A model generated the notes under the pieces. It did no database searches. It saw nothing but the letters and a program-made list of their open reading frames with translations, and was not told the DNA's origin. The position numbers and the translations under genes are program-made. From Pseudarthrobacter enclensis (GTDB taxonomy: Bacteria > Actinomycetota > Actinomycetes > Actinomycetales > Micrococcaceae), in assembly GCF_001457025.1 (NCBI RefSeq), contig NZ_KQ758599.1:496001-560000 (forward strand): a DNA stretch of 64,000 bases. Direction: 5' to 3'. Positions within the stretch are counted from its first letter, which is position 1; each line of letters opens with the position of its first letter. Positions 40,082 to 48,935 of the stretch are shown here, one piece after another.

Positions 40082-41041
40082 TCAGAGGGTGAGGCGGGCG
40101 ATGGTGGCGCCGTAGTTGGGTGTGCTGCCCAGCTCAAAGCCTTGGGCCAGGGATACGAACTTCACGAAGTACCCCCTGATGGTTTTGTTGGCGACCTTTG
40201 CCCCGGACGTCCAGCCAATGCTTGCGAACTGGTAGCCGGTGACGTGGAACGCCGCGAAGCCCTTGATGTAGTACTTGCCGCCGGAACCTGTCCCCGTTGC
40301 CAGGTCGTACAGCGGAAGGAGGACGGTCTGGTTGTTCAACTGGCTGAAGTCCGCGGCCGTGCAGGTGGAGGGAACGCTGGCGCCCGTGTCGCTGGCGAAC
40401 CAAATCCCGGAGTTGCTGGACGCTCCCGCCGTGGCAGTGATGGCGCACTTGGACGACGTGGTCTGCATCCAGCCGAAACCCCCGGGGATACCGCCGCATC
40501 CGTTCACCGACTGTTCCAGCACTTGCTCGGCGCCTTGGGCGCCGCCCGCTGGAATGTTCAGCTTGCAGTGGGCAATGGCCAGCGGCAGGATGGCTGGGCC
40601 CTTGGACGGGGTTCCCCACGTGGCCGATGCCCGTGCACCGACTTCCTTGCCGGGAATACCGAGTGCCCTGGCGAAAAACAGGGAGACGGAGTTTTCGGGT
40701 GCGCCCGGTTCCTTGGCGCTGGTGGTGACAGAGACGGTGCGGGCTGCCTTGTCGAGCTGGATGCCGTAGACCTTGCTCATCCCGTCCAGCGCGTTCTGGT
40801 TGGCGAGGCTCCCGGCAAGTGCCGACGTCGTCGAACAGTCGGCAGCGGAGGTGTCCTTGGCGCATTTCTGGGCCACTGCGATGGCGGCCGAATCGGCGCC
40901 GCTTTGAAGTTGTGCGTGTTCGGAGTGGATGTTTCCGACGTCGACGGCTATGGCGACAAAGCCCAGGAGCGTGACCAGCAGAATGGCAACGATGACCGAG
41001 ACGGCGCCCCTTTCCCTGCCATCCGCGCCTAACCGCCGCAC
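40082..41041 (-). CDS. tadG: TadG-like pseudopilin/adhesin protein (locus 1)
   Basis: A 319-aa protein with a type IV prepilin-like N terminus (GADGRERGAVSVIVAILLVT) in which the usual Glu at +5 is not present, as is common in TadG. A hydrophobic helix is followed by AVDVGNIHSEHAQLQSGADS and an extracellular domain with several Cys residues. The GTG start lies inside the end of tadE (13-nt overlap), the same arrangement as in locus 2. Confidence 0.85.
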   Translation of the reverse strand: MRRLGADGRERGAVSVIVAILLVTLLGFVAIAVDVGNIHSEHAQLQSGADSAAIAVAQKCAKDTSAADCSTTSALAGSLANQNALDGMSKVYGIQLDKAARTVSVTTSAKEPGAPENSVSLFFARALGIPGKEVGARASATWGTPSKGPAILPLAIAHCKLNIPAGGAQGAEQVLEQSVNGCGGIPGGFGWMQTTSSKCAITATAGASSNSGIWFASDTGASVPSTCTAADFSQLNNQTVLLPLYDLATGTGSGGKYYIKGFAAFHVTGYQFASIGWTSGAKVANKTIRGYFVKFVSLAQGFELGSTPNYGATIARLTL

Positions 41042-41403
41042 AGCATGACCCCTTTGCCCTTCATCGGAAACGGTCCTGCGATGCCGGTGATGGTGGCAAG
41101 GTTGTAGTTGATGGTGATGGTCACCTGTTTGTCAGTGGTGCAGGCAGCGGGGCTGATGGTGATGCTCGAGTCGGGGATGGTGCTGCTGACGGAAGAGGCT
41201 GCGTTCCTGACAGCTGTCCTGGCCCCCGTGGGATCGTTGTTGATGGCCATCACCCTGACGCCGTCGCGTGCGGCATTGGTAAGGGTGATCTGGGTGTTGT
41301 ACGCGCGGCCGAATTCGATGGTCCCGAGCACCAGCATCAGGAGGAGGGGCAACAGTATCGCGAATTCGACGGCGGCTGCCCCGCGTTCCGAATTGTTCGA
41401 CAC
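41029..41403 (-). CDS. tadE: TadE-like minor pseudopilin (locus 1)
   Basis: A 124-aa pseudopilin with the processing motif RG|AAAVEFAILLPLLLMLVLG, Glu at +5 of the mature protein and a hydrophobic helix, then TIEFGRAYNTQITLTNAARD. The start is taken as GTG 41403, 8 nt after AGGAGG; GTG 41412 overlaps that site and is less likely. The C terminus ends in LCGG and the tadG start is embedded in it. Confidence 0.88.
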   Translation of the reverse strand: MSNNSERGAAAVEFAILLPLLLMLVLGTIEFGRAYNTQITLTNAARDGVRVMAINNDPTGARTAVRNAASSVSSTIPDSSITISPAACTTDKQVTITINYNLATITGIAGPFPMKGKGVMLCGG

Positions 41404-41494
41404 CTGCTGCACCTCCTCCTGGGTGACTGGTTCGTTCCCTGCGTTGGGTTATGCGGTTCCGATATGGGGTCCGGAACCGAACTACAGGTGCTGG

Positions 41495-41704
41495 CTAACC
41501 GGCGGGAGTAGTGGGGGGCACCGTGGGAACGGTTACCTTACCCGCCACGTTGTTGAAAAGTCCCAGCAAGTTGTTGCCGAGAAGTGAAACGGCGACGATG
41601 ATGACGACGGCAATGAGGGCGACCATGATGCCGTATTCGACGGCCGTGGCACCCTTCTCTTCGCTGCGCAGGCGAATCATGAGGTTGGTGTACAGAGAAA
41701 GCAT
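41495..41704 (-). CDS. flp: Flp-type IVb pilin (locus 1)
   Basis: The 69-aa prepilin starts at ATG 41704 (AGGAG upstream). The processing site is EEKG|ATAVEYGIMVALIAVVI, with Glu +5 and Tyr +6 as in Flp pilins, followed by about 20 hydrophobic residues and a Pro/Thr-rich end (TVPTVPPTTPAG). It is the first gene of Tad locus 1 and the likely major pilin. The upstream leader contains a large hairpin. Confidence 0.92.
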   Translation of the reverse strand: MLSLYTNLMIRLRSEEKGATAVEYGIMVALIAVVIIVAVSLLGNNLLGLFNNVAGKVTVPTVPPTTPAG

Positions 41705-41794
41705 TTGTTGGCTCCTGTGCGAGACGGATGGCTGGCCCTTCACCAGCGCTGAGTCGAAGTTAGCAACGGGAATCGGCGGCTTGACCGGATCTTG

Positions 41795-41846
41795 CAGCAT
41801 CCTGCGCAAAGCCTTGACGAGGTGCACTTTGCCTTCGCGGATGCTG
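41795..41846 (-). promoter_or_regulatory. Two-step hairpin in the leader of flp locus 1
   Basis: The arms CAGCATCC (41795-41802) and GGATGCTG (41839-41846) enclose a second pair GCAAAG (41806-41811)/CTTTGC (41827-41832). It lies 91 nt upstream of flp in a gap of about 190 nt without a gene. It could control pilin mRNA stability or expression; no known riboswitch motif was recognised. Confidence 0.4.
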
Positions 41847-41895
41847 TGCTGCCACTGGGCTGAAGCTGGGTTTCCCTCATCGGTGGGCACAGAAA

Positions 41896-41928
41896 GGACC
41901 CCCTCGGTTCTGGGTGCCGAGGGGGTCC
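41896..41928 (-). terminator. Terminator at the end of Tad locus 2
   Basis: A perfect 12-bp stem (GGACCCCCTCGG/CCGAGGGGGTCC) with a 9-nt loop is followed on the minus strand by TTTCT. It ends the locus 2 transcript after the second flp gene and so separates the two Tad operons. Confidence 0.8.
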
Positions 41929-41970
41929 GGTCTTTCGGGCGCCGTGGGCGCGGTTGGGGTGGTCTGGCGG

Positions 41971-42183
41971 CTACGGAATGCCCAGGGCCGTCTTGATCCC
42001 TGTGGTCAGGTCATTGAACGAATCGTTCAGGGCGAGCCCCAAGGCGCCCACTCCAGCGACAATGACTATGGCGATGAAGCCGACGGAGATTCCGTACTCG
42101 GTGGCGGTCGCTCCCCGCTCTTCGTTCCGGACGCGGCCGGCCATACGTCCGAGGGAGACAGCAAATCGAATGAGAGTATCCAT
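41971..42183 (-). CDS. flp: Second Flp-type pilin, at the distal end of Tad locus 2
   Basis: The 70-aa prepilin has the processing site EERG|ATATEYGISVGFIAIVI, Glu +5 and Tyr +6, and a C-terminal part that differs from the other two Flp proteins (LNDSFNDLTTGIKTALGIP). ATG 42183 follows TAGGAGG, where TAG is the stop of tadC, so it is tightly coupled to that gene. Having a flp gene last in a tad operon is unusual; it may be a minor or alternative pilin. Confidence 0.9.
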   Translation of the reverse strand: MDTLIRFAVSLGRMAGRVRNEERGATATEYGISVGFIAIVIVAGVGALGLALNDSFNDLTTGIKTALGIP

Positions 42184-42191
42184 GGTTCCTC

Positions 42192-43064
42192 CTACGAAAA
42201 CGCCGCGATGATGTTCATGACTGCCGGACCCAGCAGGATGATGAACAGGGTGGGGAAGATGAAGAAGATCAAAGGAAACAGGATTTTTACCGGGATCTTC
42301 ATTGCGTGCTCTTCAGCCCTTTGGCGCCGCTTCAGCCGCATCTCGTGAGCCTGGATCTTTAACACCTTGGCGATGGCAATGCCGTAGGCGTCCGCCTGCA
42401 CGATCGCTCGGATGAATGAGCGTAAGTCAGGGACGTCAACACGGTCGGACATGGCCAGATAGGCCTCCTTCCTGGAACGGCCTACTTGCATGTCCTGCAG
42501 CGTCCGGGTCATCTCGTCGGCCAGCGGACCGCTGCCATTCTGGGCAGTGCGGGCCATGGCGGCCTCGAAGCCAAGTCCTGCTTGGACTGAGATCAGCATC
42601 TGGTCAAGCGTGTTGGGCAGTTCCTGGCGAATTCTCGCCCTTCTTTTCTCGGCGGTACTGCGTACAAGCAGGTCCGGAGCGAAGTATCCAAAGGCGGCAG
42701 CCCCCAGGAAGATGGCGAACCGGAAAGGTTCGGGATGCACGAGAAAGTAGAACAGGCCGAGAAGTCCTGCTCCGAGAGCCAGCAGTGGCTTGACCACCAA
42801 AAGGCGCTCCAGCGGCCACTCCTTTGGCCTTCCCATGGCCGCAAGTTGCTTGTCCAGCCAGGCAACGTAGCCCACAGGTGTGATCTTTCGTGCCATTGCC
42901 GAGAACTCGGCTGACAGGTTTTGCGGGGCGGCGTTCCTGGCCCGCTGCCCCAGATTTGCTTGGATATTGCGGATCGCAACCCTGTCGGTCGCGACGACAG
43001 ACCAAACCAGATAGGTGATAGGGACGACAATTGCGAGTATCGCTCCCAAAGCCAGTGGTGACAT
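42192..43064 (-). CDS. tadC: Tad pilus inner-membrane protein TadC (locus 2)
   Basis: A 290-aa T2SSF-domain protein, homologous to the copy at 34783-35667 along its whole length (compare LDQMLISVQAGLGFEAAMAR, and LRSFIRAIVQADAYGIAIAK). It has an N-terminal span, a central hydrophobic block and a C-terminal span (ILFPLIFFIFPTLFIILLGP). With TadB it forms the pilus assembly platform of locus 2. Confidence 0.92.
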   Translation of the reverse strand: MSPLALGAILAIVVPITYLVWSVVATDRVAIRNIQANLGQRARNAAPQNLSAEFSAMARKITPVGYVAWLDKQLAAMGRPKEWPLERLLVVKPLLALGAGLLGLFYFLVHPEPFRFAIFLGAAAFGYFAPDLLVRSTAEKRRARIRQELPNTLDQMLISVQAGLGFEAAMARTAQNGSGPLADEMTRTLQDMQVGRSRKEAYLAMSDRVDVPDLRSFIRAIVQADAYGIAIAKVLKIQAHEMRLKRRQRAEEHAMKIPVKILFPLIFFIFPTLFIILLGPAVMNIIAAFS

Positions 43065-43074
43065 GTCGGGCCTC

Positions 43075-44028
43075 CTAAAACTTCGGCTTTATGAGTCGGC
43101 TAAGCCAGAAACCGCCGGCGGTAAGCATGACCGCAGCCGCCCCGAGCATCAGGTATCCGGGGACAGTGCTCATGAACGTCTTCGCGTACTGGGGATTGAT
43201 AAAAATCAGGGCGAAGAACAGAACTACGGGAAGCCCCATGAGAACGGCTGCAGACATCTTGCCTTCAGCGCTGAGGGCCTTCACCTGGCGCCGAATCTGG
43301 TTGCGGTCGCGGATGGTCTCACCCACGTGATCGAGAACTTCAGCCAGGTCGCCGCCGACTTCCCTGTGAATCTCGATTGCTTGTGAGATCCAAGCGAAGT
43401 CTTCGCTCCTGGTACGTGCAGCCACGTCGGTCATCGACTCACTAAGATCCCGGCCGATCCGTGTCTCGTTGACGATGCGTGCCAACTCTTCTGACATCGG
43501 AGCATCGGTTTCCCGTGCCGAAGCGTCGACAGCCCTCAGCAGGGAGTGGCCCGCCCGCATGCTGCCGGTCAGCATCTGCAGTGTGTCCGGTAGCTGCTCG
43601 TCAAATTTGCTTCTCCGCCTGGCTGCCAATGCGGACAGATAGGCAAACATGCCTGCCGGCACAACGCCGAGCATGAGGATGCCGAAGAAGAGTCCGCCCA
43701 ACAGGAAACCAAATACACTTCCGGCCAAGGCTCCCGCGCCCATCATGAGCAGGAAGTTGGCTGGCTGGGTCTTGAGGCCGGCACGCTCCAGTTTTTCCCT
43801 GCTGATGAGGAAATCGTCCCTGCCTCGTAGCTGTTTGTTGATAACGCCCACCGCAGAATCGGTGAGTACTGTCAGCTTTGAGGTGGCAACCGGGACATCA
43901 GGACGCCGGCGGGACAACGGGATGGTGTTTCCCGGCTTCAAGACGACCATAAAGAGCAGGAGGAACGCCGCGAAGATGGAGGCCACACCTAAGACGGCAA
44001 GGGTCACGGGTACTTCTGCTTCCATCAC
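43075..44028 (-). CDS. tadB: Tad pilus inner-membrane protein TadB (locus 2)
   Basis: A 317-aa T2SSF-domain protein with an N-terminal span (VLGVASIFAAFLLLFMVVLK), the pilin-platform signature DTLQMLTGSMRAGHSLLRAV and ISQAIEIHREVGGDLAEVLD, and two C-terminal spans. It overlaps tadA by 4 nt (44025-44028). Homologous to tadB of locus 1. Confidence 0.92.
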   Translation of the reverse strand: MMEAEVPVTLAVLGVASIFAAFLLLFMVVLKPGNTIPLSRRRPDVPVATSKLTVLTDSAVGVINKQLRGRDDFLISREKLERAGLKTQPANFLLMMGAGALAGSVFGFLLGGLFFGILMLGVVPAGMFAYLSALAARRRSKFDEQLPDTLQMLTGSMRAGHSLLRAVDASARETDAPMSEELARIVNETRIGRDLSESMTDVAARTRSEDFAWISQAIEIHREVGGDLAEVLDHVGETIRDRNQIRRQVKALSAEGKMSAAVLMGLPVVLFFALIFINPQYAKTFMSTVPGYLMLGAAAVMLTAGGFWLSRLIKPKF

Positions 44029-45473
44029 CGGCCCCTGACTGCGTGTGCGCCGAAAACTGCTGGCGAGATCCTGATGCCGAGTTCCTCGAAACGATCCGTA
44101 AACCGGGGACGGACGCCCGTGGGGACAGGTTTGCCAAGGAACCTGCCGTTTGCATCAATTCCTGCTGAGTAGTCGAAGACGAAAGCGTCCTGAAGTGTGA
44201 CGATGTCACCTTCCATACCCTGCACTTCGGTAATGTGCGTTACGCGGCGGGATCCGTCGCGGAGCCGTGAGATGTGGACGATGAGGTTTACGGCGGAGGC
44301 AATCTGCTCACGGATGGCGCGCAACGGCAGGTCCATTCCGGCCATCAGCACCAGGGTCTCCAAGCGGGCGACTGCATCCCTGGGGGAATTGGCGTGGACG
44401 GTTGAGATCGACCCGTCGTGACCTGTGTTCATTGCCTGCAGCATGTCCAGGGATTCACCGCCGCGGACCTCGCCTACAACGATTCGGTCCGGCCGCATTC
44501 GCAGGGAGTTGCGAACCAGGTCGCGAATAGAAACTTCTCCCTTCCCCTCGATGTTGGCGGGGCGGCTCTCCAACCGAACGACGTGATCCTGTTGGAGCTG
44601 CAATTCCACAGCATCCTCGATAGTCACGATGCGGTCTGTGACGGGAATGAACGAGGACAACACGTTCAGCATGGTTGTCTTGCCTGTGCCTGTGCCGCCC
44701 GAGACGATGATGTTCATACGGGCCAAAACACACGCCTGCAGGAGCTCGGCCATCTCCGGAGACAAGCTTCCAAACTCAATCAGTTTCTGCACGGTCAGGG
44801 CTTCCCGGCCAAACTTCCGGATGGTCAAGGATGCACCGTTTACCGCCAGCGGCGGGATGATCGCGTTGACGCGTGACCCGTCTGCAAGCCGGGCATCTAC
44901 CAAGGGGGATGATTCGTCGATCCGCCGACCGATGCGGGTAACTATTCGTTCGATAACTCTCCGCAAAGCATCTTCGTTGGCGAACTTGGTGTCCGTAAGG
45001 AAGAGACGTCCGCCGCGTTCCACATAGATCTGATCCGCGCGGTTCACCATGATCTCAGTGACGGAGGGATCATCAAGATAGCGTTGCAGGGGACCGTGCC
45101 CCAGGACGTCGTCAATGATTTCGCGGGTAAGACGCTGCCGCTCACCCTGTGACAAAGGAACCTGCTCTTCGTCCACGACGGCTTTCAGCTCGTCCTTCAC
45201 GAACTGGTGCAGCTCGGATTCGTCCAGTGACGAGTCAGTGATTCGAGAACCAAGGCGTTCATACAGGGCCTGACTCGCCCGCTCTTTCAGCCCGTTAAGA
45301 GCCTCGCTTGCGCTGCCGACTGTCACGTCAACTGTTACAGGGGCATGCGCCTGCTCGGCAGCTTGTGCTTGTTGGATAGCACCTAAGGTCGCCGGCGTCG
45401 ATGCCAAAGCCTCGAGGGAGTCCCCTGCAGGCTCTTCGCCCCGCAACTTTGCAAACCGATTAGAGAGATTCAC
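44025..45473 (-). CDS. tadA: Tad pilus assembly ATPase TadA/CpaF (locus 2)
   Basis: The 482-aa ATPase has Walker A in [27 protein letters not shown] and [20 protein letters not shown]. It is very similar to TadA of locus 1 over the catalytic half (for example [25 protein letters not shown]), while the N-terminal roughly 60 residues differ. It overlaps both neighbours by 4 nt. Confidence 0.95.
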   Translation of the reverse strand: MNLSNRFAKLRGEEPAGDSLEALASTPATLGAIQQAQAAEQAHAPVTVDVTVGSASEALNGLKERASQALYERLGSRITDSSLDESELHQFVKDELKAVVDEEQVPLSQGERQRLTREIIDDVLGHGPLQRYLDDPSVTEIMVNRADQIYVERGGRLFLTDTKFANEDALRRVIERIVTRIGRRIDESSPLVDARLADGSRVNAIIPPLAVNGASLTIRKFGREALTVQKLIEFGSLSPEMAELLQACVLARMNIIVSGGTGTGKTTMLNVLSSFIPVTDRIVTIEDAVELQLQQDHVVRLESRPANIEGKGEVSIRDLVRNSLRMRPDRIVVGEVRGGESLDMLQAMNTGHDGSISTVHANSPRDAVARLETLVLMAGMDLPLRAIREQIASAVNLIVHISRLRDGSRRVTHITEVQGMEGDIVTLQDAFVFDYSAGIDANGRFLGKPVPTGVRPRFTDRFEELGIRISPAVFGAHAVRGR

Positions 45474-46669
45474 TGCACTACCGCCCTTCTGTGGAGCTTC
45501 TTGCGGGGGCCTTCCCAGTTGGGTTTAAAGCGATCCACCAGCTGCCGAAGTCCCTTGGCAGCGGCATCTCGACTGCCGTCCTGCAGCAGGGGAACCCCCT
45601 TATTCGTCGAAAAGGGAACGGCGCGAGACCTTGGGAGGACTACGTCGACAGGCGCGCCGATCGTGGCTTCGACGTCCTGGACTGTCAGTCCAGTCCTCCG
45701 GTCTGCCATATTCAGCACGACGTGCCTGTTGTCTGGCAGCAAGTCGAGTTCAGAAAGTATCTGGAACCCGGTTCGCAGTCCGCGAATGCTGGGGACGTCC
45801 ATGCCGCAAACCCATACCGCATCAGTTGCTTGCTCCAAAGTTGCCAAGACATGCTCGCCAAGACCGGGAGCCGTGTCCACAACCACATATTGGAACTCTG
45901 TCCGAAGCTGGCGGAGCAGGTTACTGATATGTCCGCCGGAAATCTTGTCCATGTCAATGGGGTTCCGTGGGGCACAAAGCGCATAGATGTTGGCTGGATG
46001 AAGTGACAGGTAGGTCTTCAGAACCATGGCATCCTGGCTGGCAGCCCCTACGACGGCATCCGAAATGGTGTACTCGGGTTCAATCATCAGGCCGCTGGCA
46101 ATGTCCCCGAATTGAAGATCCAGATCTACGAGGACCACGCTCATCGGCGCCACCTGCCCGAGCCCGATGGCTAAGTTACTTGCCACCGTTGTCTTGCCTA
46201 CGCCTCCCTTTGGTGACATCACCGCAACCACGCGGCCACCCTCGGCTGTTGGCCTCTCGGCTGCGTTCGGAGCCAAGCCCCGCCGGCGGCCCGCTGCCGC
46301 CAAGCTTGCCCTTTCGACCAGTGCGCGGATCTGCTCCATGTCTGCAGTCGGCGGAAGAATGTCCCGGATGCCGGAACGCATAGCCTGCAGCGCCAGCTCA
46401 CCGTTGTCTTCGGCCACAAGGACAATGCTGATCTCGGGGTATTGAAGGTCCAGTACTGCTGCGAATTTGAGCGCATCTTCGCGGGGTAATCCCGGTCCCA
46501 AGATCAGTACTTCCGGAGGTTCGCCAACCTGTTGGCGAAGAATGTCGTCAGGCGACTCCGGCAGGTAATTTGCCTGGAAGGACTGCAAGGAGCCGCTCAG
46601 CGGAGCTACTGAGGCTCGAACGGAGCGTTCGTAGTCGGGTGAGGGGGTAATGAGAATGAAGCGGCTCAT
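45470..46669 (-). CDS. tadZ: Tad pilus localisation ATPase TadZ/CpaE (locus 2)
   Basis: A 399-aa protein with a receiver-like N-terminal domain (EVLILGPGLPREDALKFAAV) and a MinD-like ATPase domain (VMSPKGGVGKTTVASNLAIG, then VLVDLDLQFGDIASGL). The N termini of both TadZ copies are alike (MSRFxLxxPS). The start overlaps the cpaB stop and the stop overlaps the tadA start. Confidence 0.92.
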   Translation of the reverse strand: MSRFILITPSPDYERSVRASVAPLSGSLQSFQANYLPESPDDILRQQVGEPPEVLILGPGLPREDALKFAAVLDLQYPEISIVLVAEDNGELALQAMRSGIRDILPPTADMEQIRALVERASLAAAGRRRGLAPNAAERPTAEGGRVVAVMSPKGGVGKTTVASNLAIGLGQVAPMSVVLVDLDLQFGDIASGLMIEPEYTISDAVVGAASQDAMVLKTYLSLHPANIYALCAPRNPIDMDKISGGHISNLLRQLRTEFQYVVVDTAPGLGEHVLATLEQATDAVWVCGMDVPSIRGLRTGFQILSELDLLPDNRHVVLNMADRRTGLTVQDVEATIGAPVDVVLPRSRAVPFSTNKGVPLLQDGSRDAAAKGLRQLVDRFKPNWEGPRKKLHRRAVVQ

Positions 46670-47436
46670 CGGAATACCTTGGTCTGATTCACTACTCCGC
46701 TGGTGCCTTCCGTGGCGCCGGCGGGCTCCTTGGAGAGGTAAATTTTTCCAAACTCAGCCGCGTAGACCAGCTTTTCTGCATCTACGGCGTCCCGAGCAAG
46801 GGTGATCAGATAAGAGTCGCCGGCCGCCTGCTTATTGCCCTCCGCCTTGAGAGCACCCGTAGAGCTGGCCTGGGTGGCCTCGCCCTGAGTCTGGACTGAT
46901 TGTCCTGAACTGAACTGGACCGCCGTAACCAAAACCTTGTGGAAAGTCAGTTGCGTTCCGTTCCCACCACCGGCAGTTGAGTCACCAAGAGAAATGAAGA
47001 CACCGACGGTGTCGCCTGCCTGTATCGTCCCGCCCACCACACGGTCGATGTCGAGCCGAACGGTAATTTCCTGAAGCCCGGCAGGGACCTCCACCCTTGC
47101 GGGTCCGATGAACGTGCTGGCCTCAACCAAACGGCTGCTCAGCAGTTGCTCACCGGGAACCAGACCAACAGCGGTCACCTTCGATTCAATCGCGCTGAGG
47201 TCCTCGATGGCGTCCTCCGCCACTGCTGCCCTCGGGACGGCTTTGGTGGTCAGATACTGGTTGAGTTCTCGGGCAGGCGTTCCGGCGGGCACACTCTGTT
47301 TGACGACCAGGATGTCCTCAGTCTCAGTGTTTGCAAGCGCGCGGCGGTCGGCGCCTTGTACGTAGTTGAAGAGGAGGACGGTGCCTATAACCGCTACAAC
47401 CAGCGCGGCGATGCCTCCCAGTAGGCGTGCTTTCAT
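46666..47436 (-). CDS. cpaB: CpaB/RcpC-like SAF-domain protein (locus 2)
   Basis: A 256-aa protein with a signal anchor (LLGGIAALVVAVIGTVLLFN), a SAF domain (VVKQSVPAGTPARELNQYLT) and the CpaB domain (LQEITVRLDIDRVVGGTIQA). It has the same order of domains as the locus 1 copy, with a Ser/Gln/Thr-rich insert near residue 185-205. Confidence 0.88.
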   Translation of the reverse strand: MKARLLGGIAALVVAVIGTVLLFNYVQGADRRALANTETEDILVVKQSVPAGTPARELNQYLTTKAVPRAAVAEDAIEDLSAIESKVTAVGLVPGEQLLSSRLVEASTFIGPARVEVPAGLQEITVRLDIDRVVGGTIQAGDTVGVFISLGDSTAGGGNGTQLTFHKVLVTAVQFSSGQSVQTQGEATQASSTGALKAEGNKQAAGDSYLITLARDAVDAEKLVYAAEFGKIYLSKEPAGATEGTSGVVNQTKVFR

Positions 47437-47456
47437 TTCTTTCCCCTTAGAGCTAA

Positions 47457-48461
47457 CTATTTGATGAGACGGATTTCTGAAGTTCCCCAGTCCGTCCCAC
47501 CGGTAGTCGCGCTACCGGACCCGATGGTGTTGAACTTGATGAACTGGCCGATAATGCAGCGTTCCTGCCCCCCGTTGCAGGCGAGAGCGCTCGTCATGCC
47601 TGGATCGCCGGCAGTGTTGCGGAACTCGTACTCATGGTTGTTTCCGAACTTCCACCCCCAGATTTTGAATGTGGCATAACCTGCGATGTTGAAGACTCCT
47701 GTATTTCCCGTTCCCGTTGCTGTGTCGAAAACCGGGAACAAGACTTTGACCTCCCCTCCGGCCTCGATCGTGGTCTTCCAACCCGACAGGATGTCGGCGC
47801 AGCCGCTGGGCGGATTATTGCCAGGATCGCCGGCCATTCCGTTTGTGCCCGTGATGGTGGTTGCGTTGCAGGGTGAAGACTCATCGAGCCAGCCCCAGCC
47901 GCCGGGAATCTGCGTCCCCGAAGGACCGGTGCAGGTCATGCCGGGTTTGTAGGAAATCTTTTGGACGACCCCTGTTGCGGATGCAGTAGTCAGGTTGAAG
48001 CAATCGTCCGAGAGGGCGAGCGGAAACCCGGATCCGCTGCCTGGGAAGTGAGCGCCAGCAGTGGCTCGAGCCCCGACAGTAACTGGACCCGAGTTGATCG
48101 CATTTGAAAACAAATTCGTCAGAAAGCTTGAGGACCCATTCTTAGTCGAAGTTCTGACGGTAACCTGCCCCGGCACGCTGTAGTCGACTGATGCCTTACT
48201 TGCGGAGTCATTTGAGTTCGAATTCGCTAGGTTATCCGCCAGGGCCGAGTTGCAGGCTCCGTTCTTACAGCTAAGGGCAACGGCCAAAGCTCCGGCATCT
48301 GCACCGTTCTGAAGCTGTGCACGCTCGGCGTAAATTTGGCCGACGTCAACTGCCAGAGCACCGGCTCCGATGAGGACCAGCATCATCACGGCGACGGTGA
48401 CGCCGGCTGCACCCTTCTCATTTGAGCCTGCCTTTTTTCGGTTCCTAATTAACCGCCACAT
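47457..48461 (-). CDS. tadG: TadG-like pseudopilin/adhesin protein (locus 2)
   Basis: A 334-aa protein with a prepilin-like N terminus (NEKGAAGVTVAVMMLVLIGA) without Glu +5, then AVDVGQIYAERAQLQNGADA, matching TadG of locus 1. The remaining roughly 270 residues are Ser/Gly/Asn-rich with several Cys and are probably surface-exposed. ATG 48461 lies within the 3' end of tadE, overlapping it by 13 nt. Confidence 0.85.
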   Translation of the reverse strand: MWRLIRNRKKAGSNEKGAAGVTVAVMMLVLIGAGALAVDVGQIYAERAQLQNGADAGALAVALSCKNGACNSALADNLANSNSNDSASKASVDYSVPGQVTVRTSTKNGSSSFLTNLFSNAINSGPVTVGARATAGAHFPGSGSGFPLALSDDCFNLTTASATGVVQKISYKPGMTCTGPSGTQIPGGWGWLDESSPCNATTITGTNGMAGDPGNNPPSGCADILSGWKTTIEAGGEVKVLFPVFDTATGTGNTGVFNIAGYATFKIWGWKFGNNHEYEFRNTAGDPGMTSALACNGGQERCIIGQFIKFNTIGSGSATTGGTDWGTSEIRLIK

Positions 48462-48847
48462 TGCATGGACCCTTTACCTTTGATCACTAGTGAAGAACCA
48501 AAGAACCCCGTTAGCGAGCTGCCTGTGTAGGTGACAGTTACGGTGGCGTTCGGGCTAGGAGTTGCTGCGGGACACGTCGCAGCCGAGTAGTCGAAGCTCA
48601 GTAGCCCGGCATTGATTGATGGGGCCCCGGCCTTGCCGGCAGCGGTTGCCTTCGTCGTGTTTTTGGTAATCGCCATTGTGCGAGCGGCTTCACGGGAAGC
48701 TTGCGTCACCGAGACCTGGACGTTGTAAGCATTGGAGAACTCAACGATCGCGACGATCAATGCAATGAGGATTGGTGCCACCAAAGCGAACTCGACGGCG
48801 ACAGCACCTCGTTCCGTGTCCCGCTTGTGTTTGGGGCTGCGTTTCAA
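48449..48847 (-). CDS. tadE: TadE-like minor pseudopilin (locus 2)
   Basis: The product is 132 aa when started at TTG 48847, which follows AGGGGG at good spacing; the frame stays open upstream only through a hairpin region. The processing motif is ERG|AVAVEFALVAPILIALIVA with Glu +5, followed by IVEFSNAYNVQVSVTQASRE. It ends MQCGG, and the tadG start is embedded there as in locus 1. Confidence 0.85.
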   Translation of the reverse strand: MKRSPKHKRDTERGAVAVEFALVAPILIALIVAIVEFSNAYNVQVSVTQASREAARTMAITKNTTKATAAGKAGAPSINAGLLSFDYSAATCPAATPSPNATVTVTYTGSSLTGFFGSSLVIKGKGSMQCGG

Positions 48848-48886
48848 GTGGTCCCCCTGGACAGTTGCAGCTTGGAAAGAGATAGA

Positions 48887-48921
48887 GTGTGCCGCGCCTG
48901 AAGAAATCAGGCACGGCACAC
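48887..48921 (-). promoter_or_regulatory. Hairpin between flp and tadE (locus 2)
   Basis: The arms 48887-48901 and 48907-48921 form a 14-bp stem with one mismatch and an AGAAA loop. It lies 15 nt after the flp stop, with no T tract. A partial terminator or 3' stabiliser here would raise pilin mRNA over the downstream assembly genes. Confidence 0.6.
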
Positions 48922-48935
48922 CACACGCGTGGGGA

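Noticed and set aside
41795..41846. c-di-GMP riboswitch upstream of the pilin
   Set aside because: A hairpin is present, but the conserved GEMM core sequences are not recognisable.
41495..41890. A 131-aa version of the Flp pilin
   Set aside because: Flp prepilins are about 60-70 aa, ATG 41704 has AGGAG upstream and the extra part overlaps the structured leader.
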